A stretch of 64,000 bases of DNA from an uncultured Tenacibaculum sp. Its GTDB lineage: Bacteria > Bacteroidota > Bacteroidia > Flavobacteriales > Flavobacteriaceae. The DNA is taken from positions 45,583 through 109,582 of the forward strand of contig CANNGJ010000007.1 of NCBI GenBank assembly GCA_947504185.1, written 5' to 3'. The notes beneath the pieces are model-generated. The model had not been told where the DNA came from and ran no database searches. It saw only the letters and a program-made list of their open reading frames with translations. Position 1 is the stretch's first letter. Every line of letters begins with the position of its first letter. The position numbers and the translations under genes are program-made. This document shows positions 25,106 to 33,879 of the stretch, piece after piece.

Positions 25106-25409
25106 AGCAGACCTATCTTATCGACTTGTGTTTAGTACAAGTAGGAAAGTCTGGACACCATAGAGTAGCATAGCGGATAACATCCGTCCGGTGTAAACCG
25201 AGGACAAGTGCAACAGAAAGTATGTACAGGTAATGCTGTAGTGAAACCAGGTAAACTCTATGCGGTGCAATGCCATGTATATTAGAACTTGAGTGTAACT
25301 CGCACGATTCTAAAGGGTAGGCAGATTGATTTTACGAGTAATTGTAAAACTAGATAAATGATAAGAGCCTCATTTTTTTGAGGAACAGAATCCAGCTTAC
25401 TGGTCTGCT
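25106..25409 (+). ncRNA. rnpB: RNase P RNA
   Basis: Catalytic RNA of ribonuclease P, which removes 5' leaders from pre-tRNA. The ends pair as P1 (AGCAGACC 25106-25113 with GGTCTGCT 25402-25409). Conserved blocks seen in order: AGGAAAGTCTGGACACC (25143 onward), GACAAGTGCAACAGAAAG, AAACCAGGTAAACTCTATG, and the 3' block ACAGAATCCAGCTTAC (25385-25400). The length of about 304 nt is on the short side for a type A RNA. A T run follows P1 as terminator. Confidence 0.92.
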
Positions 25410-25719
25410 TTTTTTCCTATTTAGAATCATTATAGGGTTTTTTTTGAACTTCTTGAAAAATGCTAATTATCATATTCGTAATTTTTGATTCACTTTAGTA
25501 TTCTTTTTTTAGGATATTTTTAAAAATAGATATTTGTAGTTGATAATTCTTGCTGTTTTGCTGTTTTTGTTAGTTATTTTTTAATTTGAAGCTAAAAACG
25601 TACTTTTGTGAAGCTTTAAAATTAACACAATATATTATAGATCATGTAGCTTTTAATATTGATAGATTTCTATTCTAAGATATTAATAAGTCGTTTTATA
25701 ATTATAAAATAAACCTTTT
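25410..25719 (+). other. Leader region of acnB
   Basis: No gene is seen in these 310 bp of very AT-rich DNA. A good -7 box TACTTTTG lies at 25601-25608; a matching TTTG at the right distance is missing. If used, it gives a leader of about 105 nt before the acnB start, long enough for post-transcriptional control, but I see no known riboswitch. Confidence 0.5.
25601..25608 (+). promoter_or_regulatory. Probable -7 promoter box for acnB
   Basis: TACTTTTG fits TAnnTTTG exactly. The -33 TTTG is not found at 17-23 nt upstream, so this is a partial match. Confidence 0.4.
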
Positions 25720-28497
25720 ATGAATACATACTTAGATTATCTTAAGGAGATTGAAGAAAGAAAAGAGCAAGGATTACATCCTAAGCCAATTGATGGAAGT
25801 GAATTATTATCAAATATCATCTCACAAATTAAAGATGTAAATAATGAGCACCGTAAAGAGTCTCTTAACTTTTTTATCTATAACGTTTTACCAGGTACAA
25901 CAAGTGCAGCTGGTGTAAAAGCTAAATTTTTAAAAGAGATTATCATAGGAGAAGAAGTAGTAGTAGAAATTTCACCTGCATTTGCTTTTGAGCAATTATC
26001 TCATATGAAAGGAGGACCTTCAGTAGAGGTTTTACTAGACTTAGCTTTAGGCAATGATACAAAAATAGCTAATGAAGCTGCTAAAGTATTAAAAACACAA
26101 GTGTTTTTATATGAAGCAGATACAGATCGTTTAGAAGAAGCGTATAAAGCAGGTAATGTAATAGCTAAAGACTTAATAGAGAGTTATGCACAAGCAGAAT
26201 TCTTTACGAAGTTACCAGAGATAGATGAAGAGATTGAAATTGTAACTTATGTTGCAGGTGTTGGAGATATTTCAACAGATTTATTATCTCCAGGTGCAGA
26301 TGCACACTCTAGATCAGATCGTGAATTGCATGGACAATCTATGTTTGAGCATAATAAAGAAATGCAACAAGAGTTATTAGCTTTAAAAGCACAACACCCA
26401 AATAAACGTGTTATGTTAGTTGCTGAAAAAGGAACTATGGGAGTTGGTTCATCTAGAATGTCTGGTGTAAATAATGTAGCGTTATGGACAGGTATTCAAG
26501 CAAGTGAATATGTGCCATTTATTAATATAGCACCTGTAATTGCTGGTACTAATGGAATTGCACCTATATTTTTAACAACTGTAGGGGTAACTGGAGGAAT
26601 CGGTTTAGACCTTAAAAACTGGGTAAAGCAAAAAGATGCTGAAGGTAATACAGTTGTTGATGAAGAAGGAGATCCGGTTTTAAAAGAAGAGTATTCTGTT
26701 GCTACAGGAACAGTACTTACTATAAACACAAAAGAAAAGAAGTTATATAATGGAGACACTTTCTTAAAAGATGTTTCTGCTGCATTTACTCCTCAAAAAA
26801 TGGAGTTTATGAAAGCAGGTGGTTCTTATGCAGTAGTTTTCGGTAAAAAATTACAAACTTTTGCTTGTAAAGTTTTAGGAATAGAAGTACCTCAGGTTTA
26901 CGCAGCTTCAAAAGAAATTTCTATAGAAGGACAAGGGTTAACTGCGGTTGAAAAAATCTTCAATAAAAACGCGGTAGGAAGTACTCCTGGTAAAACATTA
27001 CATGCAGGATCTAATGTAAGAGTAGAAGTAAACATTGTAGGTTCTCAAGATACAACAGGTTTAATGACTTCTCAAGAATTAGAGATGATGGCTGCAACAG
27101 TTATTTCTCCAATTGTTGATACTGGTTATCAATCAGGATGTCATACAGCTTCTGTTTGGGATGATAAGTCAAAAGCAAACATTCCAAGATTAATGAAGTT
27201 TATGAATGACTTCGGATTAGTTACTGCACGTCACCCAGAAGGGAAATACCATGCGATGACGGATGTAATTCATAAAGTATTAAATGATATTGCAGTTGAT
27301 GATTGGGATGTTATCATTGGAGGTGATTCTCATACTCGTATGGCAAAAGGAGTTGCTTTTGGAGCTGATTCAGGAACAGTTGCTTTAGCTTTAGCTACTG
27401 GTGAGGCTACGATGCCAATTCCAGAGTCTGTTAAAGTTACTTTTAAAGGAGAAATGAAACCATATATGGATTTCCGTGATGTGGTTCATGCTACACAAGA
27501 GCAAATGTTAACTCAATTTGAAGGAGAAAATGTTTTCCAAGGAAAAATCATCGAAGTACATATTGGTACTTTAACTTCAGACCAAGCATTTACATTTACA
27601 GATTGGACTGCTGAAATGAAAGCAAAAGCATCTATCTGTATTTCTGAAGAAGAAACATTAATTGAATCATTAGAAATCTCTAGAGATCGTATTCAAATTA
27701 TGATTGATAAGGGGATGGATAACCCAAAACAAGATCTTAAAGGATTAGTAGATAAGGCTAACAATAGAATTCAAGAATTAAAGACAGGTACTAAGCCAGC
27801 TTTAAAGCCAGATGCAGATGCTAAGTATTATGCTGAAGTTATTATCGATTTAGATAAGATTGTTGAACCAATGATTGCTGATCCAGATGTTAATAATGAA
27901 GATCCATCTAAGCGTTATACACACGACAATATTCAACCATTGTCTTTCTATGGAGGAACTAAAAAAGTAGACTTAGGATTTGTAGGTTCTTGTATGGTAC
28001 ATAAAGGAGATATGCAAATTTTAGCACAGATGCTTAAAAACTTAGAAGCTCAAAAAGGAGAAGTAGAGTTTAAAGCACCTTTAGTTGTAGCTCCTCCTAC
28101 ATACAATATTGTAGATGAGTTAAAGGCTGAAGGAGATTGGGAAGTATTAGAAAAATATGCAGGATTTGTATTTGATGATAATGCTCCAAAAGCAGTTGCA
28201 AGAACTAAGTATGAAAATAAATTATATTTAGAGCGTCCAGGTTGTAGCTTATGTATGGGGAATCAAGAAAAAGCTGAGCCAGGAGATACTGTAATGGCAA
28301 CATCAACTCGTTTATTCCAAGGAAGAGTAGTAAGAGATACTGATTCTAAAAAAGGAGAATCATTATTATCTTCTACACCAGTTGTTGTATTGTCTTGTAT
28401 ATTAGGAAGAACACCTACTATGGAAGAATATGAAACTGCAGTAGACGGTATTGTATTAACTAAGTTTAAACCATCACAAAAGCAATTAGTAATGTAA
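25720..28497 (+). CDS. acnB: Bifunctional aconitate hydratase B
   Basis: TCA-cycle enzyme isomerising citrate and isocitrate (and 2-methylisocitrate dehydration in some bacteria), 925 residues, cytoplasmic. The N-terminal HEAT-like helical domain of AcnB (MNTYLDYLKEIEERKEQGLHPKPI) is followed by the swivel domain and then the catalytic domains. Iron-sulfur cysteines are found in SGCHTASVWDDK, GSCMVHKGDMQ and GCSLCMGNQEKA. GGDSHTRMAKGVAFGADSG is the usual active-site stretch. The protein is somewhat longer than the E. coli one (about 865). It has its own promoter region and terminator, and a second aconitase lies directly downstream. Confidence 0.95.
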   Translation: MNTYLDYLKEIEERKEQGLHPKPIDGSELLSNIISQIKDVNNEHRKESLNFFIYNVLPGTTSAAGVKAKFLKEIIIGEEVVVEISPAFAFEQLSHMKGGPSVEVLLDLALGNDTKIANEAAKVLKTQVFLYEADTDRLEEAYKAGNVIAKDLIESYAQAEFFTKLPEIDEEIEIVTYVAGVGDISTDLLSPGADAHSRSDRELHGQSMFEHNKEMQQELLALKAQHPNKRVMLVAEKGTMGVGSSRMSGVNNVALWTGIQASEYVPFINIAPVIAGTNGIAPIFLTTVGVTGGIGLDLKNWVKQKDAEGNTVVDEEGDPVLKEEYSVATGTVLTINTKEKKLYNGDTFLKDVSAAFTPQKMEFMKAGGSYAVVFGKKLQTFACKVLGIEVPQVYAASKEISIEGQGLTAVEKIFNKNAVGSTPGKTLHAGSNVRVEVNIVGSQDTTGLMTSQELEMMAATVISPIVDTGYQSGCHTASVWDDKSKANIPRLMKFMNDFGLVTARHPEGKYHAMTDVIHKVLNDIAVDDWDVIIGGDSHTRMAKGVAFGADSGTVALALATGEATMPIPESVKVTFKGEMKPYMDFRDVVHATQEQMLTQFEGENVFQGKIIEVHIGTLTSDQAFTFTDWTAEMKAKASICISEEETLIESLEISRDRIQIMIDKGMDNPKQDLKGLVDKANNRIQELKTGTKPALKPDADAKYYAEVIIDLDKIVEPMIADPDVNNEDPSKRYTHDNIQPLSFYGGTKKVDLGFVGSCMVHKGDMQILAQMLKNLEAQKGEVEFKAPLVVAPPTYNIVDELKAEGDWEVLEKYAGFVFDDNAPKAVARTKYENKLYLERPGCSLCMGNQEKAEPGDTVMATSTRLFQGRVVRDTDSKKGESLLSSTPVVVLSCILGRTPTMEEYETAVDGIVLTKFKPSQKQLVM

Positions 28498-28529
28498 TTA
28501 TTACTATTCTTTTTGTAAAGTATATGAAA

Positions 28530-28559
28530 GTCCGAGTTATTAGCTCGGGCTTTTCTTTT
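28530..28559 (+). terminator. Rho-independent terminator after acnB
   Basis: GTCCGAG (28530-28536) pairs with CTCGGGC (28544-28550) around a 7-nt loop, followed by TTTTCTTTT. Confidence 0.85.
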
Positions 28560-28674
28560 AACCCTTATTTTAATCAATTTATCAGATACTTGTATTTACA
28601 TTAATTATACTAGATTCAAGTTGATTACACCTTTTTTTGCTAACTTTAGAGGTATAATACAAACTGAATAAAAT

Positions 28675-30942
28675 ATGGCTTTTGATATTGAAATGATAAA
28701 AAATGTTTATAGTAAGTTCGAATCGCGAATAAAAGCAGTAAAAAAACTTACAGGTAAACCACTAACCCTTGCAGAAAAGATTTTATACGCCCATTTATGG
28801 GATGGTAAAACTACTACAGCTTTTAAAAGAGGAGTAGATTATGTAGATTTTGCTCCCGACAGAATTGCTTGTCAGGATGCAACAGCGCAAATGGCTTTGT
28901 TACAATTTATGCAAGCGGGAAAAAAGAAAGTAGCAGTGCCAACCACAGTACATTGCGACCATTTAATTCAGGCTAAGGTAGGAGCCTCTACTGACTTGCA
29001 AGCAGCATTAAATAATTCAAATGAAGTATTTAGTTTCTTAGAATCGGTTTCAAATAAATACGGAATTGGTTTTTGGAAACCAGGAGCAGGAATTATTCAT
29101 CAAGTAGTATTAGAAAATTATGCATTTCCAGGAGGAATGATGATAGGTACTGATTCTCATACAGTAAATGCTGGAGGACTTGGTATGGTTGCCATAGGAG
29201 TTGGAGGCGCAGATGCAGTAGATGTAATGGCAGGAATGCCTTGGGAATTGAAATTTCCAAAGTTAATAGGAGTTAAGTTAACGGGTAAATTGTCAGGTTG
29301 GACCGCTCCAAAAGATGTAATCTTAAAGGTTGCTGAAATTTTAACAGTTAAAGGAGGAACAGGAGCCATTGTAGAATATTTTGGTTCAGGTGCCATAGGA
29401 ATGTCATGTACAGGTAAAGGAACTATTTGTAACATGGGAGCGGAAATAGGGGCTACTACTTCAACCTTTGGTTATGATGAATCTATGGAACGTTATTTAA
29501 GAGCTACTGATAGAGATGATGTAGCAGATGCAGCTAATGCTATAAAAGAACACTTAACAGGAGATGCTGAAGTATATGCAAATCCTGAGCAATATTTTGA
29601 TCAAGTAATTGAAATTAATTTATCAGAATTAGGGCCTCTATTAAATGGACCTTTTACTCCGGATTTATCAACTGCAGCAGGTAGTGACATGACAGAGAAA
29701 GCCAATGCAAATGATTGGCCTTTAGAAGTAGAATGGGGGTTAATAGGTTCATGTACTAATTCTTCATATGAAGACTTGTCAAGAGCATCATCAATAGCTC
29801 AACAAGCCATTGACAAAGGTTTAAAAACAAAGGCAGAGTTTGGTATTAATCCAGGTTCAGAGCAAGTACGTTTTACAGCAGAAAGAGATGGAATTTTGGA
29901 AGCTTTTGAAAAATTAGACGCAAAAATATTTACCAACGCTTGTGGACCATGTATAGGACAATGGGGACGATATGAAGATCCTAAGAATGCTCCAAAAAAT
30001 AGTATAGTACATTCATTTAATAGAAACTTTGCAAAAAGAGCAGATGGAAACCCAAATACACATGCTTTTGTGGCTTCACCAGAACTAACAGCGGCAATTG
30101 CTATTGCTGGACGCCTAGACTTTAATCCAATAACGGATAGTTTAATAAATGAAAATGGGGAAAAAGTAATGTTAGATGAGCCTACAGGATGGGAATTACC
30201 ACCAAAAGGTTTTGAAGTAGATGATAATGGATATTTAGAACCAATAGAAGATGGAAGTGGAGTAGAGATAGTGGTTGATCCTAATTCAGAACGTTTAGAG
30301 CTGTTAACACCCTTTACGCCAATAGGAGATGAAATTAAAGGAGCAAAATTGTTAATTAAAGCTTTTGGAAAATGTACAACAGATCATATTTCTATGGCAG
30401 GACCTTGGTTACGCTATCGAGGGCATTTAGATAATATTTCCAACAACTGTTTAATTGGAGCAGTAAATGCATATAATAAGCAAACGAATTTTGTGAAAAG
30501 TCAGATTACTGGAGAGTATGATGCAGTACCAAAAACACAAAGAGCTTATAAGGCGGCGAATATTAAAACCATTGTAGTAGGAGATCATAATTATGGAGAG
30601 GGATCTTCTCGTGAGCATGCGGCAATGGAACCACGTCATTTAGGTGTTGTGGCAGTATTGGTAAAGTCATTTGCTAGAATTCATGAAACCAATCTTAAAA
30701 AACAAGGAATGTTAGGGTTGACTTTTGCCAATGAATCAGATTATGATTTAATACAAGAAGATGATACTTTTAATTTTTTAGATTTAAATGAGTTTACTCC
30801 AGGAAAACCATTAACAATAGAAGTTGTGCATATTGACGGCTCAAAGGATATAATAATAGCTAATCATACCTATAATCAAGGACAAATAGAATGGTATAAT
30901 GAAGGTTCTGCTTTAAACTTAATTAAAAAACAAAACGCATAG
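28675..30942 (+). CDS. Aconitate hydratase, mitochondrial-type
   Basis: A second, monomeric aconitase of 755 residues related to mitochondrial ACO2. It starts [15 protein letters not shown], and has [23 protein letters not shown], the Fe-S cysteines in [14 protein letters not shown] and [11 protein letters not shown], and the swivel-domain [22 protein letters not shown]. All catalytic residues appear present, so it should be active in the TCA cycle. It is separated from acnB by a terminator, so the two are transcribed independently. It has its own strong terminator. Confidence 0.93.
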   Translation: MAFDIEMIKNVYSKFESRIKAVKKLTGKPLTLAEKILYAHLWDGKTTTAFKRGVDYVDFAPDRIACQDATAQMALLQFMQAGKKKVAVPTTVHCDHLIQAKVGASTDLQAALNNSNEVFSFLESVSNKYGIGFWKPGAGIIHQVVLENYAFPGGMMIGTDSHTVNAGGLGMVAIGVGGADAVDVMAGMPWELKFPKLIGVKLTGKLSGWTAPKDVILKVAEILTVKGGTGAIVEYFGSGAIGMSCTGKGTICNMGAEIGATTSTFGYDESMERYLRATDRDDVADAANAIKEHLTGDAEVYANPEQYFDQVIEINLSELGPLLNGPFTPDLSTAAGSDMTEKANANDWPLEVEWGLIGSCTNSSYEDLSRASSIAQQAIDKGLKTKAEFGINPGSEQVRFTAERDGILEAFEKLDAKIFTNACGPCIGQWGRYEDPKNAPKNSIVHSFNRNFAKRADGNPNTHAFVASPELTAAIAIAGRLDFNPITDSLINENGEKVMLDEPTGWELPPKGFEVDDNGYLEPIEDGSGVEIVVDPNSERLELLTPFTPIGDEIKGAKLLIKAFGKCTTDHISMAGPWLRYRGHLDNISNNCLIGAVNAYNKQTNFVKSQITGEYDAVPKTQRAYKAANIKTIVVGDHNYGEGSSREHAAMEPRHLGVVAVLVKSFARIHETNLKKQGMLGLTFANESDYDLIQEDDTFNFLDLNEFTPGKPLTIEVVHIDGSKDIIIANHTYNQGQIEWYNEGSALNLIKKQNA

Positions 30943-30970
30943 TTTGAACGTTTTAGTGTATAAATTGTAG

Positions 30971-31003
30971 GGCTTCAGATATTTTTATCTGAAGCCTTTT
31001 TTT
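30971..31003 (+). terminator. Rho-independent terminator after second aconitase gene
   Basis: GGCTTCAGATA (30971-30981) and TATCTGAAGCC (30986-30996) form an 11-bp perfect stem with TTTT loop and T7 tail. Confidence 0.93.
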
Positions 31004-31080
31004 AGTTTCTTAAATTAAATATGTAAGTTTTAATTTATTGATCGACTTAATAAAAGTATAATCAAAAAATTTACATAATT

Positions 31081-31947
31081 ATGAAAAGAGCACTTTTAAG
31101 CCTATTGGCAATTGCAATGATTTCATTTACTTCTTGTAGTGATGATGACGATACTCCATCAACATCAAACTTAACATTAAACATTAATGGTTTAGAAAAT
31201 TTAGGAGCAACCGAGCAATATGAAGGTTGGATAATTGTAAATGACTTACCTGTTTCTACTGGTACATTTACAGTAGATGATTCAGGAACATTATCGCAAA
31301 CATCCTTTTCTTTAGATGCGACTCAACTAGCTGCCGCAACTAAATTTGTGCTAAGTGTTGAACCTATTCCAGATACAGATGCAGCCCCTAGTGCTATTAA
31401 AATTTTAGCAGGTGATTTTTCAAATAATTCAGCGAGTGTAGATACTGGTATTATTACTGATTTTTCTACAATTGCTGGGAAATATGTTTTAACAACTCCA
31501 TCTACAACTATAACTACAGATAATAATAAAGGAGTTTGGTTTTTAGACCCAGCAGCAGGAACTCCTTCTTTAATATTACCAACATTACCAGCAGGGTGGG
31601 TATATGAAGGATGGGCAGTTATTGATGGTAAACCAATTTCTTCAGGTAGATTTACTTCAGCGACAGGAGCAGATGAAGATAACAATCCATTTGCAGGAAC
31701 TGACAATACAATGTTACCGGATTTTCCTGGAGAAGATTTTATTATGGGAACAGCTAACGGAGTAGATTTAGCAGCAGCAACTCATATTGCTAAAGTTGTT
31801 GTTTCGATTGAACCAGAGCCAGATAACAGTCCAAATCCGTTTTTATTAAAACCTTTGGTCGGAGCGGATTTAACTGCAAGTTCAGCAACAGCGCCAACAT
31901 TACATGATTTAAGTGGTACATTACCAACAGGTACTGTAACTAGATAA
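31081..31947 (+). CDS. Lipoprotein with two repeated beta domains
   Basis: A 288-residue lipoprotein: signal peptide MKRALLSLLAIAMISFTSC with lipidated Cys19, followed by an acidic SDDDDTPS that in Bacteroidota often marks export to the cell surface. Two related domains follow: YEGWIIVNDLPVSTGTF (about 49-65) ... SVEPIPD and YEGWAVIDGKPISSGRF (about 177-193) ... SIEPEPD. These resemble the RskA-type anti-sigma-K C-terminal fold used as an extracytoplasmic domain, though this is a loose match. No catalytic residues. Function unknown. Confidence 0.75.
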   Translation: MKRALLSLLAIAMISFTSCSDDDDTPSTSNLTLNINGLENLGATEQYEGWIIVNDLPVSTGTFTVDDSGTLSQTSFSLDATQLAAATKFVLSVEPIPDTDAAPSAIKILAGDFSNNSASVDTGIITDFSTIAGKYVLTTPSTTITTDNNKGVWFLDPAAGTPSLILPTLPAGWVYEGWAVIDGKPISSGRFTSATGADEDNNPFAGTDNTMLPDFPGEDFIMGTANGVDLAAATHIAKVVVSIEPEPDNSPNPFLLKPLVGADLTASSATAPTLHDLSGTLPTGTVTR

Positions 31948-31997
31948 ATATAAAAATTCATATGACTTTCTAAATAACTTAGAAATTCAGATATTTG

Positions 31998-32024
31998 AAC
32001 CGCCTAAAAAAAGGCGGTTTTTTT
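31998..32024 (+). terminator. Terminator ending the lipoprotein transcript
   Basis: AACCGCC (31998-32004) and GGCGGTT (32013-32019) pair around an A-rich loop, followed by T5. The T run touches the ATG of the next gene at 32025. Confidence 0.85.
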
Positions 32025-32492
32025 ATGAAATATAGACAACTTACCAAAGAACAATTTGAAGGATTACACGAAGAGTTTGCTCGTTTTTTAGCTTCACAAA
32101 GCATTGATGCTAAAGAATGGAAAGAATTAAAAGAAGAAAAACCTCACGTGGCAGAAGAGGAGATGAATGTTTTTAGCGATGTAGTTTGGGATGATGTACT
32201 TACAAAAACTTCGTACTTAGAACATTTTTCATCTAAAGTTGTAAACTTATTTAAATGCGATGAAAAAGAAATGCATCGTATTGTAATTAATATAAATAAA
32301 GAGATTGATTTATTAACTCAAGAAGGTTTTGAATGGTTAATGAAAAACCCGAATGATGAAAGTATAGAGTTTTTAAGAGGGGCGAAACCTTATAAAGGTG
32401 AAAGAAATACAGAAATTTTTGATTTGATAGAAAAAGGAAGTAATATTTCTAAAGGAGAGATATTCGAATATTTTAATCGATTAACTTCTTAA
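32025..32492 (+). CDS. DUF6495-like protein
   Basis: A 155-residue soluble protein starting MKYRQLTKEQFEGLHEEFARFLASQSID, with WKELKEEKP and VWDDVLTKTSYLEHFSSK, the pattern of DUF6495 proteins of Flavobacteriia (function unknown). A frame 10 residues longer exists, but it starts inside the preceding terminator hairpin, so ATG 32025 is preferred. That start is immediately after the terminator T tract, leaving almost no leader unless transcription reads through. Its 3' end overlaps the convergent sirtuin gene by 20 nt. Confidence 0.75.
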   Translation: MKYRQLTKEQFEGLHEEFARFLASQSIDAKEWKELKEEKPHVAEEEMNVFSDVVWDDVLTKTSYLEHFSSKVVNLFKCDEKEMHRIVININKEIDLLTQEGFEWLMKNPNDESIEFLRGAKPYKGERNTEIFDLIEKGSNISKGEIFEYFNRLTS

Positions 32493-33159
32493 GTAACTTC
32501 TCGGTTCCTGAACTCGCAACGTCTTTAATAATAGTTAAATTATTAAAGGCGTTTTTATTTACAGCTGGTTTTGGGTCTATAAAATAGATAGGAGTATTAT
32601 TTTTAATGTAATCGATTAAACTAGCTGCTGGATATACTTGCATAGAAGTGCCTATAATTACTAAAATATCTGCTTTCATTGTAATTTTAATGGCTTTTTC
32701 AAGCATAGGAACATCTTCACCAAACCATACAATATGAGGGCGTAATTGAGAGTTTTGTTCGCAAGTATCTCCTAGAACAATATCAGAGTTTCTATTGTAA
32801 ACTAAATATTCATGAGTAGTGCTTCTGGCTTTTAATAATTCTCCATGTAAGTGTAATACGTTATTACTACCAGCACGTTCATGTAAATCATCTACATTCT
32901 GTGTAATAATAGCCACATCAAAATACTTCTCTAAATCAACAAGATTGGTATGTGCTTTATTCGGACTTACAGTAAGTAATTGCCTTCTACGTTGATTGTA
33001 AAAATCAAGGACTAACTTTGGATTTGAATGGAATCCTTGAGGAGAAGCGACTTCATAAATATCATGCCCTTCCCATAAACCATCAGCATCTCTAAAAGTA
33101 TTAATACCACTTTCTGCACTTATACCTGCACCTGTTAAAACAACTAACTTCTTTTTCAT
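32473..33159 (-). CDS. cobB: Sir2-family NAD-dependent protein deacylase
   Basis: A 228-residue sirtuin removing acyl groups from lysine with NAD+. Motifs: GAGISAESGINTFRD (10-24), TQNVDDLHERAG (86-97), catalytic His105 in LHLHGEL and GTSMQVYPAASL. Tyr54 and Arg57 in FYNQRRR match the YxxR pair of SIRT5/CobB-type enzymes that accept succinyl or malonyl lysine. The zinc-binding four-Cys module between about 108 and 140 is missing: only Cys133 is present. Convergent overlap with the DUF6495 gene at the 3' end. Confidence 0.88.
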   Translation of the reverse strand: MKKKLVVLTGAGISAESGINTFRDADGLWEGHDIYEVASPQGFHSNPKLVLDFYNQRRRQLLTVSPNKAHTNLVDLEKYFDVAIITQNVDDLHERAGSNNVLHLHGELLKARSTTHEYLVYNRNSDIVLGDTCEQNSQLRPHIVWFGEDVPMLEKAIKITMKADILVIIGTSMQVYPAASLIDYIKNNTPIYFIDPKPAVNKNAFNNLTIIKDVASSGTEKLLKKLID

Positions 33160-33207
33160 CTTTAAATAATAAAGCTTAAAAATAGTAAATTTTAGTATGT
33201 TTGCTAT

Positions 33208-33879
33208 ATGATAGATGAAGGATTATTAGCCTATTTAGAAGGGTATATTACTGAAAAAAGAAAAGCAACTTTCGAAAAGGTTTTAAATGAGCGCACTCGT
33301 CATTTTACTGTTGTGTTAGAAGACATATATCAACCGCATAATGCAAGTGCAGTGGTGAGAAGTTGTGATATTTTCGGAGTACAAGACGTTTATGCAATTG
33401 AAAATAGATTTACAAATAAAGTTTCTAGACATGTTGCGAAAGGAAGTCAGAAATGGTTAAATATTAATCGTTTTAAAGAAGATGGAGATAATACAAAAGC
33501 TTGTTTGGAGGATTTACGAGCAAAGGGATATCAAATTATAGGAACAACGCCACATACTGATTCTTGTGTACTATCTGATTTTGATGTAACCAAAAAGTCT
33601 GCTTTTGTATTTGGAGCTGAGAAAGAGGGTATTTCTGATTATATTAAACAAGAGGCTGATGGATTTTTAAAGATCCCAATGGTTGGCTTTACCGAGAGTT
33701 TAAACATATCGGTAGCAGCTGCAATCACTTTAAACGATGTAACTTCACGCTTACGTAAGACTAATGTTGATTGGCAATTAACTGATGAAGAAAAAAGAGT
33801 TTTGTATTTTGAATGGATTAAAAATACAATTAAGAACCCTGATAAATTAATCGAGTATTATTATAAAGAGCTTAGTTAG
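33208..33879 (+). CDS. trmH: SpoU-family RNA 2'-O-methyltransferase, TrmH-like
   Basis: A 223-residue SPOUT methyltransferase that most resembles tRNA (Gm18) 2'-O-methyltransferase. Family motifs: ERTRHFTVVLEDIYQPHNASAVVRSCDIFG (motif 1, residues about 28-57), FVFGAEKEGIS (motif 2) and IPMVGFTESLNISVAAAI (motif 3), with the knot-forming C-terminus and a TrmH-type tail. Uses S-adenosylmethionine. A TATGTTTG box (33196-33203) lies only 4 nt before the ATG, so the mRNA may be nearly leaderless, or the box is chance. Convergent with topB, overlapping its 3' end by 8 nt. Confidence 0.88.
   Translation: MIDEGLLAYLEGYITEKRKATFEKVLNERTRHFTVVLEDIYQPHNASAVVRSCDIFGVQDVYAIENRFTNKVSRHVAKGSQKWLNINRFKEDGDNTKACLEDLRAKGYQIIGTTPHTDSCVLSDFDVTKKSAFVFGAEKEGISDYIKQEADGFLKIPMVGFTESLNISVAAAITLNDVTSRLRKTNVDWQLTDEEKRVLYFEWIKNTIKNPDKLIEYYYKELS

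Noticed and set aside
31323..31706. Minus-strand 127-codon open frame inside the lipoprotein gene
   Set aside because: Antisense shadow of a gene with a clear signal peptide and repeated domains.
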